Origin: Mycobacterium sp. MYCO198283
GTDB taxonomy: Bacteria > Actinomycetota > Actinomycetes > Mycobacteriales > Mycobacteriaceae
Direction of reading: 5' to 3'
Length of the DNA stretch: 43,731 bases
NCBI RefSeq assembly: GCF_021213805.1
Contig: NZ_JAJQJI010000012.1
Span: forward strand, 1-43,731
Of this stretch, positions 24,467 through 31,910 are shown piece after piece. Under the pieces are notes generated by a model. It had not been told where the DNA came from. It did not search any database and saw only the letters and a list, made by a program, of their open reading frames with translations. The translations under genes were made by a program, and so were the position numbers. The first letter of the stretch is position 1. Every line of letters begins with the position of its first letter.

Positions 24467-24922
24467 TCAGGACATGTAGCGGACGATGCTCTCGGCCACA
24501 CACGCGGGCTTGGCGCCGCCGTCGATCTCGACCGTCGTCGACATCGTGACCTGCACCGTTCCTCCGCCCAGGTCGTCGACGTTCACCACCTTGGTGACTC
24601 CGCGGACCCTGGCGCCGACGGGTACCGGCGCCGGGAAACGCACCTTGTTGAGGCCGTAGTTCACCGCCAGCTTGATGCCGTCGACGGTGAAGATGTCGTG
24701 CATCAACACCGGCAGCAGCGACAGCGTCAGGAAGCCGTGGGCGATGGTGGTGCCGAACGGCCCGCTCGCGGCGCGCTCCGGGTCGACGTGGATCCACTGG
24801 TGGTCGCCGGTGGCGTCGGCGAACTGGTTGACACTTTCCTGGGTGATCGTCCGCCAGTCGCTGGCGCCGATCTCCTCACCGACGGTGGCGGTGAGCTCGG
24901 AGACGGATCCGAATGTGCGCAT
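24467..24922 (-). CDS. htdZ: (R)-specific 3-hydroxyacyl-ACP/CoA dehydratase HtdZ (MaoC-like)
   Basis: Single hot-dog-fold MaoC-type dehydratase of 151 residues. The catalytic pair is in FADATGDHQWIHVDPERA (Asp and His), followed by GPFGTTIAHGFLTLSLLP and YGLNKVRFPAPVPVGARV. The sequence matches M. tuberculosis Rv0130 (HtdZ) as I recall it, including the start MRTF and the end CVAESIVRYMS. It hydrates or dehydrates medium- to long-chain enoyl/3-hydroxyacyl thioesters. GGAAG lies upstream of the ATG. It is 30 bases downstream of the thioesterase gene on the same strand, so these genes probably form an operon with the CoA-transferase. Confidence 0.93.
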   Translation of the reverse strand: MRTFGSVSELTATVGEEIGASDWRTITQESVNQFADATGDHQWIHVDPERAASGPFGTTIAHGFLTLSLLPVLMHDIFTVDGIKLAVNYGLNKVRFPAPVPVGARVRGVTKVVNVDDLGGGTVQVTMSTTVEIDGGAKPACVAESIVRYMS

Positions 24923-24952
24923 GCGTGCTTCCTTTCGCGTTCATCTTTCGCT

Positions 24953-25756
24953 TCATTCTCGGGACGCCACCAGACCTTCTTGCACGAGGGTCGCGGTGAC
25001 GGTCCCGTCGGCGCCGACGAGGGCGGCGGTCATGACGCCGCGGCCCTGGCTCGCCGCCGGCGACGTCGCGTCGAGCAGGTTCCAGCGGTCGGCGTGGACG
25101 CGCCGGTGGAACCAGATCGCCGCGTCGGTGGTGGCCGTGCGATGCGTGCGGGCAGCCATCGAGTGGCCGTGCACCCGCAGCACCGGGTCGATGCCGTAGA
25201 TGTCGGTGACGAACGCGACGAGGCAGGCGTGCAGCAGCGGATCGTCGGGCAGCGGTGCCGTGACCCGCCACCACAGCGCGCGGCGGAAAGCCCCACCCGC
25301 ACCGGTGTCGGCGATACGGATGTCGACCTCGTCGGACGGCATCGACGGCGCGGGCCCCGGCGGCCCGGTGCGCGGCAGCGCATCGGGATCGGTGCCGAGC
25401 TCGCGGTGGCCGTGTTCGACGCCCGGCAGCGGCGCGGCGAACGACGCCGTCGTGGCGGTGAGCAACCGGCCGGCCTGATAGGCGCCGACCCGCCGGGTCG
25501 CGGCGGTGCGCCCGTCGTACACCTCGTCGACGACATAGTCGACGGGTTCGCCGGCGTCGCCGCCGCGCAGGAACTGCACGTGCATGCTGGTCGGCCGCTT
25601 GGCCGGATCCACCGTCCGGCCCGCCACCGCCAGCGACTGCGCCGCGAGCTGACCGCCGTAGGCCCGCTTGCCCGCCGGGCCGTAGGCGGGTCCGGTCCAG
25701 GAGCCGCCGCCGCCCGGGATGACGTCGAGCAGCGACCGCAGCACCCCCGCCGTCAC
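24953..25756 (-). CDS. Acyl-CoA thioesterase (TesB-like, double hot-dog)
   Basis: Protein of 267 residues with two hot-dog halves. The first has YGGQLAAQSLAVAGRTV and SMHVQFLRGGDAGEPVDYVV; the second has HGHSMAARTHRTATTDAAIWFHRRVHADRWNLLD and GRGVMTAALVGADGTVTATLVQEGL, both typical of TesB/Acot8-like thioesterases. It hydrolyses acyl-CoAs to free acids and CoA. The GTG at 25756 overlaps the CoA-transferase stop by four bases (GTGA), so translation is coupled. It completes a lipid-CoA operon of CoA-transferase, thioesterase and HtdZ. Confidence 0.9.
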   Translation of the reverse strand: MTAGVLRSLLDVIPGGGGSWTGPAYGPAGKRAYGGQLAAQSLAVAGRTVDPAKRPTSMHVQFLRGGDAGEPVDYVVDEVYDGRTAATRRVGAYQAGRLLTATTASFAAPLPGVEHGHRELGTDPDALPRTGPPGPAPSMPSDEVDIRIADTGAGGAFRRALWWRVTAPLPDDPLLHACLVAFVTDIYGIDPVLRVHGHSMAARTHRTATTDAAIWFHRRVHADRWNLLDATSPAASQGRGVMTAALVGADGTVTATLVQEGLVASRE

Positions 25757-26973
25757 GCTTCGGCCGCCACCGTGCCCGCCGCGAGCAGTCCGTCGACGTC
25801 GGCCGCGGGCAACGCCAGCCAGTCGCGCAGCACGCTCACGGTGTCGTCGCCGAGCGCGGGGGCGGGCTGCGGCGCGGCGTACTCACCGGCCACCGACATC
25901 GGCAACCCTGCTGCCAGATGCTCGCCGACGCGGGGCTGCGCCAGCCTGCGGAACATCGGGTTGCCGGTGACCCGTTCGTCGGCCGCGGCCTCGGCGAAGG
26001 TGCGGTAGCGCTCCCAGAGCACCGAGGTCGACGACAGCGCATCACCGATCTCGTCGCTGGTGTGACCGCTGAACCACACGGTGAACAACCCGGTGAGCGC
26101 GTCGCGGTGGCGGTAGCGCTGCCCCTCGTCGGTGAAGTCGGCCCACAACGACTCCTGCAGCGCCGCAACGGCTTTCGCGGTTCCGGTGACGTCGGTGAGA
26201 TCACGGAAGTGCCGGCCGATCAGCGCCACCACCATGAAGTACACGCCGTCGCTGCTGGTGAACGTCTGCCCGTACTGCCCGTAGATGCTGTTGCCGATCC
26301 GCGGCCGCTGCGTCCCGGCGATCATCGGCTCGGTGAGGAAGCCGAGGGTGCTGGCGGTGGCGAGCGCGACGTTCTCCAGCGGCAGCCGCAGCTGGGCGCC
26401 CTCGCCGGTGGCGTCGCGGTGCCGCACGGCGGCTGCCACCCCGAGCGCCGCGTAGAGCCCGCAGGACACATCCCACGCCGGCAGCACCGAGTTCACCGGC
26501 GAGCGCAGGTCGGCCGGGCCGGTCACCAGCGGAAAGCCCGTACCGGCGTTGACGGTGTAGTCGACGCCGGTGGAGCCGTCGGCCCGGCCGGTGACCTCCA
26601 GGTGGATCAGGTCCGGCCGCCGCGCCGAGAGCTCGGCGTAGGAATGCCACGGGCGCCCCGCCACGTTCGTGATCAGCACTCCCGCCGCGACGATGAGGCG
26701 CTGCACCAGCTGCTGCCCCGCGGGCGAGCGCAGGTCCGCGGCCACCGAGCGCTTGCCCTTGTTGAGCCCGGCCCAGTAGATGCTCGCGCCGCCGTCGGCC
26801 AGCGGCCAGCGGCGGTAGTCGGCGGCGCCGCCGATCGGGTCGACGCGCACCACCTCGGCGCCCAGCTGGGCGAGCGTCATGCCGGCCAGCGGCACCGCCA
26901 CGAAGCTGGACATCTCGACGACGCGCACCCCGGCGAGCGGGCGCGTCACGCTCCGGGCGGACGAATCGGACAC
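25753..26973 (-). CDS. Family III CoA-transferase (CaiB/BaiF type)
   Basis: CoA-transferase of 406 residues with the family opening PLAGVRVVEMSSFVAVPLAGMTLAQLGAEVVRVD, then WAGLNKGKRSVAADLRSPAG, and a C-terminal region ending in the usual short helices. The GTG at 26973 is chosen because the conserved sequence starts soon after; TATCAA lies just six bases upstream, and the longer frame to 27036 lacks family features. It moves CoA between carboxylic acids. It is the first gene of the operon with the thioesterase and htdZ. Confidence 0.88.
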   Translation of the reverse strand: MSDSSARSVTRPLAGVRVVEMSSFVAVPLAGMTLAQLGAEVVRVDPIGGAADYRRWPLADGGASIYWAGLNKGKRSVAADLRSPAGQQLVQRLIVAAGVLITNVAGRPWHSYAELSARRPDLIHLEVTGRADGSTGVDYTVNAGTGFPLVTGPADLRSPVNSVLPAWDVSCGLYAALGVAAAVRHRDATGEGAQLRLPLENVALATASTLGFLTEPMIAGTQRPRIGNSIYGQYGQTFTSSDGVYFMVVALIGRHFRDLTDVTGTAKAVAALQESLWADFTDEGQRYRHRDALTGLFTVWFSGHTSDEIGDALSSTSVLWERYRTFAEAAADERVTGNPMFRRLAQPRVGEHLAAGLPMSVAGEYAAPQPAPALGDDTVSVLRDWLALPAADVDGLLAAGTVAAEA

Positions 26974-27043
26974 GGTTGATTGATACCAGCTCGCCCCACG
27001 GACGGGCGCGGTCGGCGAAGCTGGACGGGTGCGCAACGCCGGG

Positions 27044-27069
27044 GGTTAAGCGCCGCGACGGCGGGGGTA
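27044..27069 (+). promoter_or_regulatory. SigF-type promoter
   Basis: GGTTA (27044-27048), 16 bases, GGGTA (27065-27069), one mismatch from the GGTTT-N15-17-GGGTA SigF consensus. The 57-residue protein gene starts 28 bases downstream with its own ribosome site. Confidence 0.6.
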
Positions 27070-27097
27070 GTCCTGGCGCGAACAGAAAGGTGGGCAG

Positions 27098-27271
27098 ATG
27101 AGCGATCCCCACGGCGAGAAGTCCGAATCAGACGTCAACCAGGACAACAAGGTCGCCGGTTCGCGCGACGGGAAGTCCGACGGCGGCGGCGAATACGTCG
27201 GCCGGACCTTCGAGGACGAGTCGTTCGACGACGAGCAGAGCGGCGCCGAGGCCCGCAGCAACGACAGCTGA
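27098..27271 (+). CDS. Small acidic, probably disordered protein
   Basis: Open frame of 57 residues, starting MSDPHGEKSESDVNQ and ending in ARSNDS. It is very rich in Asp, Glu, Ser and Gly and has no Cys or hydrophobic core, so it is probably intrinsically disordered. AAAGGTGG before the ATG and a good SigF-type promoter upstream support it as a real gene. I do not recognise a named family. It is followed by the holin-like, DUF3618 and phospholipase D genes and probably belongs to the same stress-response group. Confidence 0.7.
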   Translation: MSDPHGEKSESDVNQDNKVAGSRDGKSDGGGEYVGRTFEDESFDDEQSGAEARSNDS

Positions 27272-27312
27272 GCGCCACCGCCGGGTCGGCGCTGCGGCGG
27301 CTGACCCGGCGA

Positions 27313-27338
27313 TGTTTCGCCCGTCGGCGCTTCGGGCA
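27313..27338 (+). promoter_or_regulatory. Possible SigF-type promoter for the holin-like gene
   Basis: TGTTT (27313-27317), 16 bases, GGGCA (27334-27338): the GTTT core and the spacing fit SigF promoters, with a deviation in each half. The downstream gene starts at 27390. Confidence 0.4.
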
Positions 27339-27389
27339 CTGCGACTACATGAGCGACTGGAGTCGACCTGTGCGGGAAGGTTGCCGGAG

Positions 27390-27800
27390 ATGAGTATCGA
27401 GCCGAAGCCGACGTCCGAGGCGTCGGTAGGTGAGCTGCTGAGCCAGCTCTCGGAGCAGACGTCGCGGCTGGTGCGCGACGAGATGCGGTTGGCGCAAAAG
27501 GAATTCACGGAGTCGGCGAAGCACGCCGGTGTCGGCGCCGGGCTGCTGAGCGCGGCCGGGTTGCTGTCGCTGTTCGGGCTGGCGACGCTGATCGCCGCCG
27601 CGGTGGCGGGGTTGTCGGAAGTGGTGCCGGTGTGGGCGGCCGCGTTGATCGTCGCGGCGGTCCTGTTCATCATCGCCGGCATCGCCGGGCTGTTCAGCAA
27701 GAAGGAGGTCGAGCAGGCCTCCCCCACGCCGGAACGCACGGTGGCAAGCGTCAAGCAGGACATCAAAGAGGTACAGGAGGCGCGACATGACCGGACCTGA
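27390..27800 (+). CDS. Holin-like (Actinobacterial phage holin III-type) membrane protein
   Basis: Protein of 136 residues with a polar N-terminal amphipathic region (SVGELLSQLSEQTSRLVRDEMRLAQKEFTE), two membrane helices (GLLSLFGLATLIAAAVAGLSEV and WAAALIVAAVLFIIAGIAGLF) and a charged coiled C-terminus. This is the PF07332 pattern. In chromosomes these proteins are found with DUF3618 partners and probably act in envelope maintenance, not lysis. The ATG at 27390 follows GGAG closely. Its 3' end overlaps the DUF3618 gene by 14 bases. Confidence 0.85.
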   Translation: MSIEPKPTSEASVGELLSQLSEQTSRLVRDEMRLAQKEFTESAKHAGVGAGLLSAAGLLSLFGLATLIAAAVAGLSEVVPVWAAALIVAAVLFIIAGIAGLFSKKEVEQASPTPERTVASVKQDIKEVQEARHDRT

Positions 27801-28086
27801 CGGCGCACACTCCGAGCCGGGTCCCGACGCCGACGTCGACGCGATCCAGGCCGACATCGAGAACACCCGCGCCGAGCTCGGCCAGACCGTCGAGGCGCTC
27901 AGCGCCAAATTGGACGTCAAGGGCCAGGCGCAGGCGAAGGTCGACGAGAAGAAGCAGCAGGTCGCCGACAAGGCGCAGGCGGTCTCGCATCGGGCCAAGC
28001 AGCAGCCGGCGGTCCCGGCGGCCGCGGTCGTCGCCGTCGCCGCCCTCGTCATCGGGTTGGTGGTCTACCGCCGTCGTCGCCGCTGA
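27787..28086 (+). CDS. DUF3618 protein
   Basis: Protein of 99 residues. The N-terminal helical part has the DUF3618 signature IQADIENTRAELGQTVEALSAKLDVK, followed by a charged Gln/Lys/Ala coiled-coil stretch (about 48-70), one C-terminal membrane helix (AAAVVAVAALVIGLVVY) and a basic RRRRR tail that should remain in the cytoplasm. It overlaps the end of the holin-like gene, so the two are cotranscribed and probably act together at the membrane. Ribosome-site bases GGAGG lie inside the upstream gene. Function unknown. Confidence 0.87.
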   Translation: MTGPDGAHSEPGPDADVDAIQADIENTRAELGQTVEALSAKLDVKGQAQAKVDEKKQQVADKAQAVSHRAKQQPAVPAAAVVAVAALVIGLVVYRRRRR

Positions 28087-28095
28087 CCCGCCGCG

Positions 28096-29682
28096 ATGGC
28101 GGCGCCCGAGGTCACCGACTGGTTCCTGACCGGCGAGGAGCGCGGCAACCCGGCGTCGGACATCCCGGCGTGGCGTACGGGCAATCGCGTCGAGCCGCTG
28201 GTGCACGGCGCCACCTATTTCGATCGGCTGGTCGACGAGGTCGAGGCCTGCGCGCCCGGCGACTGCGTCTTCTTCACGGACTGGCGGGGCGATCCCGACG
28301 AACGCCTGCGCCCCGACGGGCCGACCATCCGTGAGCTGTTCAGCGGCGCCGCGGCGCGCGGGGTCGTCGTCAAGGGCCTGGTGTGGCGATCGCATCTCGA
28401 CACGTTCGCCTACAGCGAGCAGGAGAACCAGCACCTCGGCGAGGCCATCGAGGCGGCCGGCGGCGAGGTGCTGCTCGATCAGCGGGTGAAGTTCGGCGGC
28501 TCGCATCACCAGAAGCTCGTCGTGATCCGCCACCCGAGCGCGCCCGAACGCGACGTGGCCTTCGTCGGCGGGATCGACCTGTGCCACAGCCGCCGCGACG
28601 ACGCCACGCACCAGGGGGATCCGCAGGCTGTGCAGATGTCGCCGCACTACGGCGACACCCCGCCGTGGCACGACGTCCAGCTCGCGGTGCGGGGGCCGGT
28701 GGTCGGCGCGCTCGATCTGACGTTCCGTGAGCGGTGGGAGGACCCGGCGTCGCTGGACCTCAACTCCCCGATCGCCTGGCTGCAGGACAAGATCCGCGGC
28801 GCCGACCTGGTGCCCGATCCGCTGCCGCCGCAGCCTCCCGACCCGCCGGAGTGCGGACCGCACGCCGTCCAGCCGCTGCGCACCTATCCCGACACCCGGC
28901 GCAAGGTCAGCTTCGCACCCGACGGCGAGCGCAGCATCGCCCGCGGCTACACCAAGGCGGTGCGACGGGCGCGCCGGCTCATCTATCTCGAAGACCAGTA
29001 CCTGTGGTCCACCGACGTCGCGAAGCTGTTCGCGGCCGCGCTGCGCGAACACCCGCAGCTGCACCTGATCGCGGTGGTGCCGCGGTATCCCGACGTCGAC
29101 GGCAAGCTGTCGCTGCCGCCCAACCAGGTCGGCCGCCAGCAGGCGATCGAGGTGTGCCGGCGCGCCGACCCGGGCCGCGTGCACATCTTCGACGTCGAGA
29201 ATCATTCCGGCACACCGGTGTACGTGCACGCAAAGGTCTGCGTCATCGACGACGTGTGGGCGTCGGTCGGCAGCGACAATTTCAACCGCCGATCCTGGAC
29301 CCACGACAGCGAGCTCTCGTGTGCCGTGCTCGACAACACCCGCGACGCCCGGCCGCCCGCCGACCCGGCCGGGCTCGGTGACGGCGCTCGGGTGTTCGCC
29401 CGCGAGCTGCGGCTGCATCTCATGCGCGAGCACCTCGACGCCGACTCCGACGACGGGCTGATCGACCCGGCCGACGCGGTGGAGGCCGTCACCGCGTCGG
29501 CCGCGGCGCTCGACGAGTGGTACCGCGCCGGCCGCAGCGGACCGCGGCCGCCCGGCCGGCTGCGGCCCCACAAGCCGGAGTCGCTGCGCCGCTTCACCCG
29601 GCTGTGGGCCACGCCGGTCTACCGGATGTTCTACGACCCCGACGGCCGTCCCGTCCGCATGCGCCTCACCAACCGCTGGTAA
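28096..29682 (+). CDS. Phospholipase D-family protein
   Basis: PLD-superfamily protein of 528 residues with two catalytic regions. The second has a full HxKxxxxD motif (H378, K380, D385) followed by SDNFNRRSW. The first, SHHQKLVVIRH (H138, K140), lacks Asp at the expected position, and an Asp occurs only further on. The GGIDLCHSRRDD segment is typical of this PLD subgroup. There is no signal peptide, so the protein is cytoplasmic or membrane-associated. The gene starts nine bases after DUF3618 and likely ends the stress operon. It may hydrolyse or transphosphatidylate phospholipids. Confidence 0.88.
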   Translation: MAAPEVTDWFLTGEERGNPASDIPAWRTGNRVEPLVHGATYFDRLVDEVEACAPGDCVFFTDWRGDPDERLRPDGPTIRELFSGAAARGVVVKGLVWRSHLDTFAYSEQENQHLGEAIEAAGGEVLLDQRVKFGGSHHQKLVVIRHPSAPERDVAFVGGIDLCHSRRDDATHQGDPQAVQMSPHYGDTPPWHDVQLAVRGPVVGALDLTFRERWEDPASLDLNSPIAWLQDKIRGADLVPDPLPPQPPDPPECGPHAVQPLRTYPDTRRKVSFAPDGERSIARGYTKAVRRARRLIYLEDQYLWSTDVAKLFAAALREHPQLHLIAVVPRYPDVDGKLSLPPNQVGRQQAIEVCRRADPGRVHIFDVENHSGTPVYVHAKVCVIDDVWASVGSDNFNRRSWTHDSELSCAVLDNTRDARPPADPAGLGDGARVFARELRLHLMREHLDADSDDGLIDPADAVEAVTASAAALDEWYRAGRSGPRPPGRLRPHKPESLRRFTRLWATPVYRMFYDPDGRPVRMRLTNRW

Positions 29683-29695
29683 GCCCTCGCCTCGG

Positions 29696-29763
29696 TTCCG
29701 CGAGCGTGCGTGTCTGTACGGCGGCGCGCCGCAAAGTGCGTGCACTCCGCGCACGCTCGCGGG
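29696..29763. repeat. Dispersed intergenic hairpin repeat, copy C
   Basis: Left arm TTCCGCGAGCGTGCG (29696-29710) pairs with CGCACGCTCGCGGG (29750-29763). The interior starts TGTCTGTACGGCGGCGCGCC, a variant of the inner part of copy A. It starts 13 bases after the phospholipase D stop and is followed by about 160 bases of fbpC leader and promoter region with no other gene. Confidence 0.72.
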
Positions 29764-29922
29764 CAGTGATCGCCGATACGGCGGCGTCGCCCAACCGTTG
29801 TCGAACCGCGATCAGACATGCGCACGCACACCCCTGGAGTCACATCTGCCCCATGCTTCACTTCTGGTGCAGTGGTACCGACCGCCTGGTGCGGCTCACG
29901 AGACGCGACAGAGGAGACAACC

Positions 29923-30927
29923 GTGACTATCGGTGGCAAGTTACGACGTTCGGCAAAGGCGCGGATTAGGCGGCTGGCGGTTGCCGCGGTCGCAGCGGCC
30001 GCGATCCCGGGCCTGATCGGTTTCGCGGGCCAAACCGCGACGGCCGGCGCCTTCTCGCGGCCCGGCCTGCCCGTCGAGTACCTGATGGTGCCGTCGCCGT
30101 CGATGGGACGCGAGATCAAGGTGCAGTTCCAGGGCGGCGGACCGCACGCGGTCTATCTGCTCGACGGCCTGCGCGCCCAGGACGACTTCAACGGCTGGGA
30201 CATCAACACCCCGGCGTTCGAGTGGTTCTACGGCTCGGGGCTGTCGACGGTGATGCCCGTCGGCGGGCAGTCGAGCTTCTACACCGACTGGTACCAGCCG
30301 TCGCAGGGCAACGGTCAGACCTACACCTACAAGTGGGAGACCTTCCTCACCCAGGAGCTGCCCGCCTACCTGCAGGCCAACAAGGGCGTCGACCCGAACG
30401 GCAATGCGGCCGTGGGCCTTTCGATGGCAGGCGGCGCGGCGCTGACCCTCGCGACCTGGTACCCGCAGAAGTTCGTCTACGCCGCGTCGCTGTCGGGCTT
30501 CCTCAACCCGTCCGAGGGCTGGTGGCCGATGTTGATCGGGCTGGCGATGAACGACGCCGGCGGCTACAACGCCACCAGCATGTGGGGCCCGTCGAGCGAC
30601 CCGGCCTGGCGGCGCAACGACCCGATGGTCAACATCCCGCGGCTCGTCGCCAACAACACCCGCATCTGGGTGTACTGCGGCACCGGCACCCCGTCGGAGC
30701 TCGACAGCGGCACGCCGGGCAACAACCTGATGGCCGCCCAGTTCCTCGAAGGGTTCACGCTGCGCACCAACGTGACCTTCAAGGACAACTACCTGGCCGC
30801 CGGCGGCCGCAACGGGGTGTTCAACTTCCCCGCCAACGGCACGCACAGCTGGGGTTACTGGGGCCAGCAACTGCAGGCCATGAAGCCCGACCTGCAGCGT
30901 GTGCTGGGGGCCGCGCCGACGGTCTGA
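29923..30927 (+). CDS. fbpC: Antigen 85C-type mycolyltransferase
   Basis: Secreted alpha/beta-hydrolase of 334 residues that moves mycolic acids between trehalose monomycolates and onto arabinogalactan. A signal peptide of about 42 residues ends TATAG, with mature AFSRPGLPVEYL as in Ag85C. The nucleophile is Ser167 (GLSMAGG), with Glu276 and His308 (NGTHSWGYW) completing the triad. Cys252 matches the single reactive Cys of Ag85C. The C-terminal tail is short and lacks the Pro/Ala extension of M. tuberculosis FbpC. The GTG at 29923 has GAGGAG upstream. The gene order fbpC near mak-treS resembles M. tuberculosis Rv0126-Rv0129c. A 12-bp hairpin follows. Confidence 0.95.
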   Translation: MTIGGKLRRSAKARIRRLAVAAVAAAAIPGLIGFAGQTATAGAFSRPGLPVEYLMVPSPSMGREIKVQFQGGGPHAVYLLDGLRAQDDFNGWDINTPAFEWFYGSGLSTVMPVGGQSSFYTDWYQPSQGNGQTYTYKWETFLTQELPAYLQANKGVDPNGNAAVGLSMAGGAALTLATWYPQKFVYAASLSGFLNPSEGWWPMLIGLAMNDAGGYNATSMWGPSSDPAWRRNDPMVNIPRLVANNTRIWVYCGTGTPSELDSGTPGNNLMAAQFLEGFTLRTNVTFKDNYLAAGGRNGVFNFPANGTHSWGYWGQQLQAMKPDLQRVLGAAPTV

Positions 30928-30939
30928 CGCCCACCACCA

Positions 30940-30975
30940 CGAAGCTCCCGGTCGCCGCAGCGGCCGGGAGCTTCG
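30940..30975. terminator. Terminator hairpin after fbpC
   Basis: CGAAGCTCCCGG (30940-30951) and its exact reverse complement (30964-30975) enclose a 12-base loop. It begins 12 bases after the fbpC stop. No U-tract. Confidence 0.65.
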
Positions 30976-31009
30976 TCGTGTCCCCGACACCCCCGTCAGG
31001 CAATCAAAC

Positions 31010-31038
31010 TTGACAAGTCGTTATGTTTTTCCAACACT
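31010..31038 (+). promoter_or_regulatory. Vegetative-type promoter of the XRE gene
   Basis: TTGACA (31010-31015), 17 bases, AACACT (31033-31038), then seven bases to the GTG at 31046. The region is AT-rich for this genome. ACTTG-A-CAAGT (about 31008-31018) overlaps the -35 and could be an operator for the encoded XRE protein. Confidence 0.6.
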
Positions 31039-31045
31039 TGATTAG

Positions 31046-31333
31046 GTGAGTCCGGTCCGCCGGGGTGGCAGCCGCCCCATCTTCAACCGGATCGCCGTCC
31101 TGCGGGCGGAACGCCGGATGAGTCGCGCGCAGCTCGCCGCGCTCATCGACGTCAACCCGCAGACGGTCGGCGCACTGGAGCGCGGCGACCACTACCCCAG
31201 CCTCGACCTGGCGCTGCGCATCTGCGAGGTCTTCGACCTCCCGGTCGAGGCGGTGTTCTCGCGGACCGAATTCGCACCGCTGTCCACGGAGTACTACCGG
31301 CGACCGCCGCAAGGAGGCACCCCGCATGGCTGA
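31046..31333 (+). CDS. XRE-family helix-turn-helix regulator
   Basis: Small DNA-binding protein of 95 residues. The helix-turn-helix spans MSRAQLAALIDVNPQTVGALERGDHYPSLDLALRICEVFDLPVEAVF, the pattern of the YozG/HTH_3 group. The first residues are basic and the C-terminal tail is short, with no separate ligand domain. The GTG start at 31046 sits seven bases after a -10 box, so translation is probably leaderless. Its end overlaps the downstream membrane-protein gene by eight bases. XRE plus membrane-protein pairs of this kind are widespread; the XRE probably represses its own operon. Confidence 0.87.
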   Translation: MSPVRRGGSRPIFNRIAVLRAERRMSRAQLAALIDVNPQTVGALERGDHYPSLDLALRICEVFDLPVEAVFSRTEFAPLSTEYYRRPPQGGTPHG

Positions 31334-31910
31334 CCGTCGATCCGCCACCGTCATCGAGAGCTACCAGGACTACCGCACCCGGCGCTTCCTGCGGCAGGAG
31401 GCCGCCTGGTCGACGTGGCTGCCCAGCTGGCGGACGCGCCGGCGCCGCCGGACGCTGGTCGTCGCGCTCGGGCTGACCTTCGCCGTGATGCTCGCCGTCG
31501 GCGTGCTGACCGCCGCCGGCCTGCGCTGGGCGCCCCTGATCTGGCTGCCGGCCACCCTCGCCTTCGCCGCACTGTGGACCATGCTGCAGGTGGTGGTCTC
31601 CCGCCAGGCCGACGCCCCGGCGACCGCCCTCGACGAGTACGAGATGCAGCAGCGCAACAGCGCGCGGTCCATCGGGCTGACCGTGACGCAGTACCTGACG
31701 ATGCTGCCCGTCGCCTACCTGATCGTCGGCGGGGTGATCACGCACGGCACCGACGAGAACATGGCCTACGCCGGCGGCCTGCTCGCGCTCACCACGCTGA
31801 TGATCGGCGGCGCCACGCCGGCCGCGATCCTGGCGTGGACCCGCGACGACCCGGACCCCGACGGCGTGTCAGCCGACGAGCTTGGCGATGGACCGCAGCG
31901 GGATGCGTAG
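31326..31910 (+). CDS. Four-helix membrane protein paired with the XRE regulator
   Basis: Protein of 194 residues. A basic, cytoplasmic N-terminal part (RRFLRQEAAWSTWLPSWRTRRRRR) precedes two membrane helices (TLVVALGLTFAVMLAVGVLTAAG and PLIWLPATLAFAALWTMLQVVV). A charged loop (DEYEMQQRNSARSIG) and two more helices (LTVTQYLTMLPVAYLIVGGVI and GGLLALTTLMIGGATPAAIL) follow. The layout fits the small membrane partners of XRE regulators (DUF2178-like), whose function is unknown. AAGGAGG precedes the ATG. The 3' end overlaps the convergent mak gene by 42 bases. Confidence 0.8.
   Translation: MADRRSATVIESYQDYRTRRFLRQEAAWSTWLPSWRTRRRRRTLVVALGLTFAVMLAVGVLTAAGLRWAPLIWLPATLAFAALWTMLQVVVSRQADAPATALDEYEMQQRNSARSIGLTVTQYLTMLPVAYLIVGGVITHGTDENMAYAGGLLALTTLMIGGATPAAILAWTRDDPDPDGVSADELGDGPQRDA

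Noticed and set aside
27763..29754. Minus-strand frame of 663 codons opposite the DUF3618 and phospholipase D genes
   Set aside because: It is a shadow of genes with clear family motifs, and it crosses gene boundaries and repeat C.
18855..29763. CRISPR array from the repeated hairpins
   Set aside because: The three copies are kilobases apart, vary in sequence, and have no regular spacers or cas genes.
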